Source: Chitinophagales bacterium (lineage in GTDB: Bacteria; Bacteroidota; Bacteroidia; Chitinophagales; Saprospiraceae). Taken from it: a stretch of 5,775 bases of DNA. The notes beneath the pieces were generated by a model. It made no database searches, was not told the DNA's origin, and saw only the letters and a list, made by a program, of their open reading frames with translations. The stretch covers positions 1 to 5,775 of the forward strand of contig JAAFHO010000381.1 of NCBI GenBank assembly GCA_013297575.1. Direction: 5' to 3'. Positions 1 through 5,775 of this stretch are shown in pieces; position 1 is the stretch's first letter, and every line of letters begins with the position of its first letter. The position numbers and the translations under genes were made by a program.

Positions 1-125
1 AATGTCACATATAATCAGTTCGGAATGATTTTTTTTTGAGTCGAGCGTAGGAGATACAATTGAACAACCAATAAAAAGACCGTAAACACCATTCCACTGG
101 CGTTGATAGGATTTATACAATAAAG
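1..125. other. Intergenic, no supportable gene or site
   Basis: This AT-rich stretch has stop codons in the frames examined and no convincing ribosome binding site or hairpin with a U-tract. A plus-strand frame is open from base 1 to a TGA at 37-39, which could be the tail of a convergent neighbour, but 12 codons are too few to claim. Bases 119-125 are the left copy of the 7-bp duplication flanking the MITE-like element. Confidence 0.5.
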
Positions 126-353
126 GTAAATACTTAGCCTACTCCCATTTCGGCCCAAAAAGGTCAATTTTCAGCCATACTACTGCTTCGGCAGGCTCAG
201 CATGAATTCGGCAGGCTCAGCATGAATTCGCCATTTTTTTCGTCCGACCGTGCCCTGCTCGGCGGGGTGCGCTGCATCGAACTCAAAAAAGTGGCTCGTC
301 TGACCAAAAATTGCCTACTTTTTTGACTCGAAACCGTTAGGCTAAGTTTTTAC
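126..353. mobile_element. MITE-like non-autonomous element with 15-bp inverted ends and 7-bp target duplication
   Basis: The ends gtaaatacttagcct (126-140) and aggctaagtttttac (339-353) are inverted repeats matching at 14 of 15 bases. The 7-bp sequence aataaag lies directly outside both ends (119-125 and 354-360), as a target-site duplication would. The inverted similarity continues imperfectly inward (a TTCG, an A-run and a CAATTTT block on each side). The 228-bp interior has no open frame of note, holds a 20-bp tandem repeat and has a GC-rich core (241-280, 30 of 40 bases G or C) in otherwise AT-rich surroundings. I do not recognise the family. An unusual paired intergenic structure is the alternative. 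Confidence 0.65.
187..230. repeat. 20-bp tandem repeat, 2.2 copies
   Basis: Bases 187-230 repeat with period 20 and no mismatch; the unit is ttcggcaggctcagcatgaa. Both copies sit in the left half of the MITE-like element. Similar phrases of the type 'TTCGxCAxGCTCAGCATGA' are, from memory, scattered in intergenic regions of Bacteroidota genomes, so this may be a dispersed repeat unit doubled here. No function is evident. Confidence 0.88.
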
Positions 354-402
354 AATAAAGAGGTTGGAAGATATGGATAAATTACATCCATTTTAAACAA
401 AA

Positions 403-452
403 ACTAAGGAGCAGCCAGCCACCCAATGGGTTACAACTGGCTACTCCTTAGT
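403..452 (-). terminator. Rho-independent terminator of the giant gene
   Basis: Arms at 437-452 and 403-418 form a 16-bp stem in the minus-strand RNA with an 18-base loop (419-436). The stem is followed by UUUUUGUUU (403 down to 395). It begins 13 bases after the stop codon. The single imperfect position is a G-U wobble in minus-strand RNA but would be a C-A mismatch in plus-strand RNA, and there is no T-run on the plus side, so the terminator acts on this gene's strand. Confidence 0.9.
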
Positions 453-465
453 AGTATAGTGGCTA

Positions 466-3400
466 TTACAACCGGCTTATTATCAATGTTTTATAAGCGG
501 TTGGTATGCCATTTACCCGTAAAATAACAAAGTACATACCTTCTGATAACGTTTCGCGTTGCCATTGAATAGCATGCGCACCGCCAATCATTGGAGCATC
601 TTGCAGGGTTTTTATCAAACGTGAATTCACATCCCAAAGTTCGATATTGACATCTCCATCTTCTGGTAGCCAATAAGTAATATAACCTTGATCTAACATC
701 GGGCTTGGATATACCTTCAACTCAACGGCTTGTTTTGATGCTGCGGTATTGGTTCTATCCTGATTCATCTCCGTCGGATTTGTAGGCGCACCCCCTTTGT
801 TTATTCCCCCTGGTGTAAACGTAATGAACGTAAGGCACGTGGAGGTATTACCAAATTCATCTGTCATAGTGTAAATGACCGTAACTGTGGTGCCAATCGC
901 CCCAACGCCAAAGAAAGAATTTCCTGCGAATGTCAGTTTGATATCTTTCTGTGCGGTACAGTTGTCCGTAATACCCAATAATACAGCGTTGAGCGTTAAA
1001 CCTTCAGGTGGGATAGGCAGGGTTATGCTAGATGCACAAGTTGCAGATACAGGCGGAACAGTTTCTCTAATCAATACAGTGGTCGAACAAGTGGCGGTAT
1101 TGCCACCATTATCTGTTGCCGTTAATGTTACTGTCCTTAATGAATCCACATCGTCGCAATCGAACATATTTGGACTCACTGTATAAAGTAAACCACAGTT
1201 GTCCACCGCGTCAAGAAGTACCAATCCTGCTGTCAGTGATGCTGTACCAGTACCACCAAGACTAAGCGCAAAGGTAGGCTGGCAAGTAATTACCGGCACT
1301 TGTTCATCACGTATCGTTACAATGGCATGGCAAGTATCCAAATCGCCGGTAACTGGGTCGGTTACTGTTAGAATAACCAAATTAGGACCAACGTTTTTAC
1401 AGCTCAGCGATGCAGGACTAACACTTCCTAAGAATAAGCCACAATTGATATTAGAGCCGTTACTGACGAGTTCGGGCGTGATTTTTACAAGTCCCATACT
1501 ATCTAGCACCACTGTGACATTCTTACAGCCCGCCAGCGGCGTGGGTGGCAATACTAGAATGATGATTTTGTTGGATGTATCAATCGCCGGACTCACACAT
1601 ATTTCACTCGATGGAGTCATAATGACCATTACGGTGTCGTTCGCATTGTAATTGGACAACGTTAATGAATCATTATTAATGCTTACCATGCTGCTGTTAA
1701 TAAACCATTGATAAGCGGGATTGATACCGCCACTCGTTGGTTTGGCTACAAATAAAATGGTTGCATTCTCGCAGACCGGGTTCGTATTGGTCATTATGGT
1801 AACAGACGGAACAAAAGTTGGCCTTACTACTACCGAATCTAAATTGGAAATAGCCAATGATGGACGAGGACATGCTACTTCTGAACTTGGTGTCACCTCT
1901 ACAGTAATGGAATCGCCATTAGCAATTTGGGTAGCACCTGGCATTGTACCAGAAGTGGCCGTTAATTCCAAAACTGCTGCATTTGCACCCGAAATGACCG
2001 TACCATCGCGTTTCCAAACATAAGTTGGGTTTATACCCGCATTTACAGGAACAGCAGTTAAAGTAACGAGTTGTCCGGCACATATTGTATCTACATTGGC
2101 CTTCATGGTTACCGAAATATTAGCCAATGCTTGTACATTGATCGTCACCGTATTCGATGCAATAGATGAACAAATAAAGGCATCGCCCATCCATGTTCCA
2201 GAAGATACCAAGAACCTGCGGAATTGATAAGTACCAGCAGGTGTCAATACGCCTGGGTCGTAAGTGGCTGCATTAGCACCTGTTATGGTAGCAAATACAC
2301 CACTATTATAACTCATTTCCCAACGATAAGTAATCGTTGGATAACCACTACCCGGATCAACACTTGTAAGCGCTGTTGGATCTTGGTCTTCGCAAAGGGT
2401 TTGATTACCTGTTATGGAACCTGGTTTCAAGTCAAAAAGAATGGTAATGACTTGCGTCGTTGATGTTGAATTCTCACATTCGTCAGTAGCCGTCCAGGTG
2501 CGGGTTAAGGTAAATACATCGTCACAAGGCGAACCTTCAGTAGATTCATCTAGTTGTACCGCTGCGGTACCGCATAGATCACTAGCGGAAACTTCGGGAG
2601 CATCGGGTATTTCACTGAAATCTACTTCTATATCCTCAATGTCACCTTCAAATGACATTTGTGGTTCAGTAGTATCTTCAATGGTGAATCTTGCTGTTGT
2701 GGTCGTCGTATTTCCACATTCGTCCGTCGCTTTAAAAGTGACAATTCGCATACCTGTTGCGCCACAACCGTCACTTAATGCGGGATAAGTCCATGACCAA
2801 GTAACGCTTCCACAAGCATCAGCAGCCCTTGCGCCGCCTACATCATTTAGCCAGTCATTGAACGCCGCCGTATTACCATTGCCATCACATTCAACGACAA
2901 GGTTTTCAGGGAAATCCGTTAATACTGGTGCTGTTGTATCCTCGATGGTAAATGTAGCACTTGTTGTACTTGAATTACTACAATCATCCATTGCAATAAA
3001 GGTAACAGTTACAGCGCCAGTTGCCCCACAACCATTGCTGAAGGTGAGTACACTTGGCAATGTTGACCAAGTTACACTACCACAAGCATCGGTGGCTGTT
3101 GCACCACCGTGGTTATTTAACCATGTGGTAAATGCTGTATTCGCATTTGGCCCACATTCTACGGTCGAGTTGCTAGCCGCCTGTGTCATAATAGGCTTAG
3201 TTGTATCCGTAATGGTAAATGTAGCACTTGTTGAACTTGAATTGCCACAATCATCGGTTGCAATAAAGTTAACAGTTACAGTACCTGTTGCGCCACAACC
3301 ATCACTTAATGCAGGCGTACTTGGGTCAGTTGACCAAGTGATGCTACCACAAATATCGGTGGCTTTTGCACCGCCGTGGTTATTCAACCAAGTAGTGAAT

Positions 3401-5775
3401 GATGCGTTAGCACTAGGCCCGCATTCTACTGTTGAACTGCTTGCTGCTTGAGTAATACTAGGTTTCGTCGTATCCGTAATGGTAAATGTAGCACTTGTTG
3501 AACTTGAATTGCCACAATCATCGGTTGCAATAAAGTTAACAGTTACGGTACCTGTTTCGCCACAACCATCGCTTAATGCAGGCGTACTTGGGAATATTGA
3601 CCAAGTGACGCTACCACAAATATCAGTTGCTGTTGCTCCACCACGATTGTTCAACCAAGTAGTAAATGCTGCGTTGGCGCTAGGCCCGCATTCCACTGTT
3701 GAGTTGCTGGCTGCTTGAGTAATACTAGGTTTAGTCGAATCAATAATACTAAATGTAGCACTTGTTGAACTTGAGTTGCCACATTCATCGGTTGCAATAA
3801 AGTTAACTGTTGCCATACCTGTTGCACCACAACCATCGCTAAGTACAGGTGTCTTCGGTTGTGTTGACCAAGTGACACTTCCGCAAGCATCGGTAGCTGT
3901 TACACCACCATGATTGATCAGCCAGTTAGAAAATGCTAATTCAGAATTTGGTCCGCATTCTTCGGTTGCATTAGGAGCAGGTACTATTATTGGTGGTGTA
4001 TTATCAATAATAGTGACTGTAGCAGAGGTTGTACTGGATAAACCGCATTGGTCAGTCGCCGTGAATATGACGGTTGCTGTACCAGTCGCACCACATAAAT
4101 TGCTCAATTCCAAGAAGTCATCGCTCCAATCTAATTCTAATGCTGGGGTATAATTATCAGTGGCCGTTGCGCCGCCATGATTCTCTAACCAAGCGTAAAG
4201 TGCCTCACCACTAGATGCGTTACATTCGATGGTTAGGGGCATGGCAGGTGTTACCGCTGGAGGAGTATTGTCTAAATGAATAATAGCGATACCGGTAGCG
4301 GTTGTACAACCATTTTTATCGGTGATTGTGACGGTATAACTGCCATTGGCCAAGCCCGATATGTCTTGCGTTGTGGCATTATTAGACCAAAGATAACTAT
4401 ACGGCGTTGTGCCTCCTGTTACGGAAAGGTCAACCGAGCCTAATTGGTTCGCTGCACAATTATTATTCACTACGGTATTGGTCGCAGCCAGTATATCAGG
4501 TTGGCTAATGGTATAAGTAGCCGTAGTGGAACAGTCATTGCCTGCATATACTGTTACCGTATAAGTTCCTTGACCAAGCCCACTAATGTCCTGTGTTGTG
4601 GCACTATTAGACCATGCATAAGTCAGTAACTCTAAGGATTCATCTATATTATTGGTTACTGTCAAATCAATAGATCCATTACTTTGGCCAAAACACTTCA
4701 CTGGCGTAGTTACTGCCGATAAAATTGGCGCTTCATTTACAATAATATCGACACTACCATCTATAGTTGCCGAACAACCATTACCAGATACCACCGAAAT
4801 AAGGGTAATATTGGTGTTTATGGTAGGCGATACCATAAATGAATATGGATTACTGCTGCTGGTTGCTGTTGTTGAGAGGCCATTTACTTCATATACAAAT
4901 GTCCAAGGGGCAATACCTCCTGAGTAGGTGATTTTCATCGCAACACTTTCGCCTGCACAAATAAGGCCATCTTCCCCTTCGGTAAATGCCAAAGTAGCAG
5001 CGAATGGAGGTGTAATGCTTAATAACATTGTATCAGATACTGCTGGACATATACCTGCCGGGTTATTCGTAGTGAGGATCAATTTGACACTTCCTGCCGA
5101 AATATCTGTTGGAGAAGGCGCGTAAATGGCACTTAACAAGGCTGCATTGTTAAATGTACCTGTACCCAATGTTGTCCAAGTTGAACTTGTGGCAGCACCA
5201 CCAATTGTACCACCTAGCGTAGCTGTAGCACCAGCACAAATGGTTTGATCATTACCTGCATTGACGGTAGCCGCAGTATTTACACCTACAATAGCAGAAC
5301 CACCAGCGGTATAGAATGGCGTGCCAGTAACGGAACACCCATTAGCATCTGTTACCGATTGTAAGCGGTATGTTCTGTTTGCGGTAGGACTAACGGTCAG
5401 CGTATAAGGCAAACTATTGATGGTGACAGGGGGCTGGTTTACACCGTTTGACTGATACACCACCGTGAATGGGAATACTGTACTACCTGTGATATTTATA
5501 GTCAAGTTAGCCGATTGGCCTTGACAAATGGTTGTTCCTCCGGTTATTGTTGCGGCAAGATTGCCTGCCACAATTGTAATTACATTGGATGGATCGCCTG
5601 CACAGCCATTGCCAGAGCAGGTAGTGATAGCGCGATAATAATGTGTTCCTGCTGCTAGATCACCGGTATTGTAAGTATTACCAGGCGTACCTACTGCTGC
5701 CCATGGGCCACTAGCAGAAGCGCCAGATTGCCAGTTTATAGTACAGTCGATACCACCTGTTAATGTTGCTATTAG
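466..5775 (-). CDS. Giant T9SS-exported multidomain surface protein, adhesin-like (5' end outside window)
   Basis: The frame is open from the window edge to TAA at 466-468 and gives 1,769 residues with no start codon that I trust. A GTG at 5569-5571 could be called as a start. However, the 68 residues upstream of it form a continuous Ig-like module (GPW, YYRA and paired Cys motifs) and no ribosome binding site precedes it, so the real N-terminus and signal peptide lie beyond 5775. Modules in order are Ig-like (1-350), SprB-like repeats (351-499), six 89-residue HYR-like repeats (517 to about 1040), mixed Ig/PKD/HYR-like domains (1041-1655), a linker (1656-1682) and a type A T9SS sorting domain (1683-1769). 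The protein is very rich in Thr, Ser, Asn and Gly with few basic residues, as is usual for cell-surface repeat proteins of Bacteroidota. Inferred route: Sec export, then T9SS transport and cleavage of the C-terminal domain. Adhesion or a matrix role is inferred only from architecture; no enzymatic domain is visible. A terminator follows 13 bases after the stop, so this is the last gene of its transcript. Confidence 0.96.
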   Translation of the reverse strand, partial: LIATLTGGIDCTINWQSGASASGPWAAVGTPGNTYNTGDLAAGTHYYRAITTCSGNGCAGDPSNVITIVAGNLAATITGGTTICQGQSANLTINITGSTVFPFTVVYQSNGVNQPPVTINSLPYTLTVSPTANRTYRLQSVTDANGCSVTGTPFYTAGGSAIVGVNTAATVNAGNDQTICAGATATLGGTIGGAATSSTWTTLGTGTFNNAALLSAIYAPSPTDISAGSVKLILTTNNPAGICPAVSDTMLLSITPPFAATLAFTEGEDGLICAGESVAMKITYSGGIAPWTFVYEVNGLSTTATSSSNPYSFMVSPTINTNITLISVVSGNGCSATIDGSVDIIVNEAPILSAVTTPVKCFGQSNGSIDLTVTNNIDESLELLTYAWSNSATTQDISGLGQGTYTVTVYAGNDCSTTATYTISQPDILAATNTVVNNNCAANQLGSVDLSVTGGTTPYSYLWSNNATTQDISGLANGSYTVTITDKNGCTTATGIAIIHLDNTPPAVTPAMPLTIECNASSGEALYAWLENHGGATATDNYTPALELDWSDDFLELSNLCGATGTATVIFTATDQCGLSSTTSATVTIIDNTPPIIVPAPNATEECGPNSELAFSNWLINHGGVTATDACGSVTWSTQPKTPVLSDGCGATGMATVNFIATDECGNSSSTSATFSIIDSTKPSITQAASNSTVECGPSANAAFTTWLNNRGGATATDICGSVTWSIFPSTPALSDGCGETGTVTVNFIATDDCGNSSSTSATFTITDTTKPSITQAASSSTVECGPSANASFTTWLNNHGGAKATDICGSITWSTDPSTPALSDGCGATGTVTVNFIATDDCGNSSSTSATFTITDTTKPIMTQAASNSTVECGPNANTAFTTWLNNHGGATATDACGSVTWSTLPSVLTFSNGCGATGAVTVTFIAMDDCSNSSTTSATFTIEDTTAPVLTDFPENLVVECDGNGNTAAFNDWLNDVGGARAADACGSVTWSWTYPALSDGCGATGMRIVTFKATDECGNTTTTTARFTIEDTTEPQMSFEGDIEDIEVDFSEIPDAPEVSASDLCGTAAVQLDESTEGSPCDDVFTLTRTWTATDECENSTSTTQVITILFDLKPGSITGNQTLCEDQDPTALTSVDPGSGYPTITYRWEMSYNSGVFATITGANAATYDPGVLTPAGTYQFRRFLVSSGTWMGDAFICSSIASNTVTINVQALANISVTMKANVDTICAGQLVTLTAVPVNAGINPTYVWKRDGTVISGANAAVLELTATSGTMPGATQIANGDSITVEVTPSSEVACPRPSLAISNLDSVVVRPTFVPSVTIMTNTNPVCENATILFVAKPTSGGINPAYQWFINSSMVSINNDSLTLSNYNANDTVMVIMTPSSEICVSPAIDTSNKIIILVLPPTPLAGCKNVTVVLDSMGLVKITPELVSNGSNINCGLFLGSVSPASLSCKNVGPNLVILTVTDPVTGDLDTCHAIVTIRDEQVPVITCQPTFALSLGGTGTASLTAGLVLLDAVDNCGLLYTVSPNMFDCDDVDSLRTVTLTATDNGGNTATCSTTVLIRETVPPVSATCASSITLPIPPEGLTLNAVLLGITDNCTAQKDIKLTFAGNSFFGVGAIGTTVTVIYTMTDEFGNTSTCLTFITFTPGGINKGGAPTNPTEMNQDRTNTAASKQAVELKVYPSPMLDQGYITYWLPEDGDVNIELWDVNSRLIKTLQDAPMIGGAHAIQWQRETLSEGMYFVILRVNGIPTAYKTLIISRL
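469..729 (-). other. Type A T9SS C-terminal sorting domain (residues 1683-1769)
   Basis: The last 87 residues match the Por secretion C-terminal sorting domain (TIGR04183, Por_Secre_tail). They contain a VYPSP box (usually VYPNP), a GDVNIELWDVNSRLIKTL strand pair, an EGMYFV box and a final strand ending KTLIISRL. In T9SS substrates this domain directs passage through the outer membrane and is normally removed by the PorU sortase. A Gly/Asn/Thr/Pro-rich linker (residues 1656-1682, bases 730-810) precedes it and is the likely cleavage zone. The domain shows that the C-terminus is intact although the gene is cut at the other end. Confidence 0.93.
811..2655 (-). other. C-terminal mixed Ig/PKD-like and HYR-like block (residues 1041-1655)
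   Basis: Residues about 1041-1115 look like a decayed further copy of the upstream repeat: ASDLCGTA, TWTATDECENST and VITIL remain, but the EC opening and GGA segment are gone. Residues about 1116-1214 form an Ig-like module (LCEDQ, ITYRWEMS, GTYQFRRF). Residues about 1228-1317 and 1331-1408 are a related pair of PKD/Ig-like modules sharing G(I)NPxYxW and VxxTPSSE motifs. Residues about 1415-1490, 1491-1570 and 1571-1655 are three HYR-like modules with the usual (T/A)D...GNT.TC strand and V(P)V/P(P)V junctions. All are extracellular beta-rich stalk modules; no catalytic motif is visible. Confidence 0.7.
2656..4227 (-). repeat. Six tandem 89-residue cysteine-containing HYR-like repeats
   Basis: The 'EC' landmark (codon pair ending at bases 4227, 3960, 3693, 3426, 3159 and 2892) recurs at exactly 267 bp, which is 89 residues, five times in succession. 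Each unit follows the pattern EC..., a WL..GGA.A.D segment, CGSVTW, a GCGATG turn, an F.ATD.CGN strand and a (D/E)(T/S)T.P boundary. Four cysteines per unit are typical: after the opening E, in the DxCGS motif, in GCG and in DxCGN. Repeats 2-5 are closest to each other. Repeat 1 is the most divergent, and repeat 6 carries small compensating length changes and loses the pattern after residue 1040. The ATDxCGN strand and the proline at the domain junction recall HYR domains (PF02494), but the family assignment is by eye. Confidence 0.92.
3203..3546 (-). repeat. Exact 77-bp direct repeat (3203-3279 and 3470-3546) inside the 89-residue array
   Basis: Bases 3203-3279 and 3470-3546 are identical over 77 bp, including synonymous positions, and are offset by exactly one 267-bp unit. 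They encode the VNFIATDDCGNSS part and the following strand of repeats 3 and 4. The first base beyond the identical tract differs at each end (3202/3469 and 3280/3547). Over the full unit, repeats 3 and 4 match at 79 of 89 residues by my count, against 67 of 89 for repeats 2 and 3. Confidence 0.93.
4279..4725 (-). repeat. Two SprB-type repeats (residues 351-426 and 427-499)
   Basis: The two units share the core WSNxATTQDISGL, followed by a G(T/S)YTVT strand and an NxC turn. The first unit starts near KCFGQSNGSIDL and ends in TISQP, typical of the SprB repeat family (Pfam PF13573). The second has the matching GSVDLSVTGGTTPYSY stretch. In Flavobacterium johnsoniae, SprB is a T9SS-exported gliding adhesin with many such repeats. 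Two copies alone do not make this protein a SprB orthologue, and its sorting domain is of a different type from SprB's. The family call is strong; a role in gliding is not shown. Confidence 0.85.
4726..5775 (-). other. N-terminal Ig-like modules of the giant protein (residues 1-350)
   Basis: Four consecutive beta-sandwich-like modules can be distinguished. Residues 1-70 are the tail of a module with paired cysteines and a YYRA strand. Residues about 73-160 contain TICQGQS, a PFTVVY strand and DANGCSVTG. Residues about 168-256 begin VNAGNDQTICAG and contain GTGTF and CPAVSDTM. Residues about 259-347 contain LICAGES, PWTFVY and SGNGCSAT. The second and fourth modules are clearly related to each other and the third is a different type, giving an alternating A-B-A' order. 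Modules opening with an 'ICxGxS/T' strand are common in large secreted Bacteroidota proteins annotated as Ig-like or PKD-like. Module edges are estimates by eye. Confidence 0.7.

Noticed and set aside
13..37. Weak hairpin (aatca/tgatt) followed by a T-run, as a plus-strand terminator
   Set aside because: The stem has only five pairs, all but one A-T, and the T-run overlaps the only possible stop codon of an upstream frame.
1..39. Possible C-terminal tail of a plus-strand neighbour, open from base 1 to TGA at 37-39
   Set aside because: Twelve codons cannot be told from chance, and no motif is visible.
491..673. A 60-codon minus-strand frame overlapping the sorting domain
   Set aside because: It is a shifted reading of the same DNA that encodes the conserved T9SS domain. 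Its Cys/Arg-rich product looks like out-of-frame translation.
875..2788. Several plus-strand open frames of 79-150 codons opposite the giant gene
   Set aside because: They are fully contained opposite a frame with strong domain evidence, have no plausible ribosome binding sites in view and no recognisable motifs.
3203..3546. Assembly artefact as the cause of the near-identical repeat units
   Set aside because: The units differ at many positions outside the 77-bp tract and the frame is kept throughout, so a simple false duplication is unlikely. Collapse of additional copies cannot be excluded.
2858..3718. Long open frames on the plus strand across the repeat array (for example 2858-3451 and 3479-3718)
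   Set aside because: They lie antisense to the tandem repeats. The 267-bp period is a multiple of three, so one stop-free antisense frame is copied in each unit. The products are low-complexity and show no recognisable domain.
2656..4227. CRISPR-like regular spacing
   Set aside because: The 267-bp period is coding, in frame and far longer than a CRISPR unit. There are no unique spacers between identical short repeats.

Overview
The window holds one very large, incomplete gene on the minus strand and a 465-base intergenic region downstream of it. The gene encodes a secreted, multidomain surface protein of Bacteroidota type. Three features support that lineage: a type A C-terminal sorting domain of the type IX secretion system (T9SS) at the end of the protein, two SprB-type repeats, and long strings of Ig-like and HYR-like modules rich in Thr, Ser, Asn and Asp and poor in Lys and Arg. 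Environmental Bacteroidota of the Saprospiria or Chitinophagia kind often carry such proteins, but genus and family cannot be read from this sequence.

Layout along the minus strand, in reading order: the frame is already open at base 5775, so the true start and the signal peptide lie outside the window. Within the window it encodes 1,769 residues and ends with TAA at 466-468. Residue numbers here count from the window edge, with residue 1 at 5773-5775. The order is Ig-like modules (1-350), two SprB-like repeats (351-499), six tandem cysteine-containing repeats with an exact 89-residue spacing (517 to about 1040), a mixed block of a degenerate repeat plus Ig/PKD-like and HYR-like domains (1041-1655), a short linker (1656-1682) and the T9SS sorting domain (1683-1769). 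Such a protein would be exported to the periplasm by Sec, moved across the outer membrane by the T9SS, cleaved before the sorting domain, and released or anchored at the cell surface. Adhesion or matrix formation is the likeliest role, but no catalytic domain or ligand-binding motif is visible to prove it.

Downstream of the stop codon is a strong Rho-independent terminator (403-452). Beyond it, at 126-353, is a 228-bp sequence bounded by 15-bp inverted repeats and an exact 7-bp direct repeat, which looks like a small non-autonomous transposable element (MITE-like). It carries a 20-bp tandem repeat and a GC-rich core. Bases 1-125 show no gene or site that I can support.

I see no multi-gene system here. 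The points most worth following are the exactly spaced 89-residue array with signs of recent duplication or gene conversion, the MITE-like element, and the fact that the gene extends past the window edge, so the GTG at 5569-5571 should not be taken as its start.
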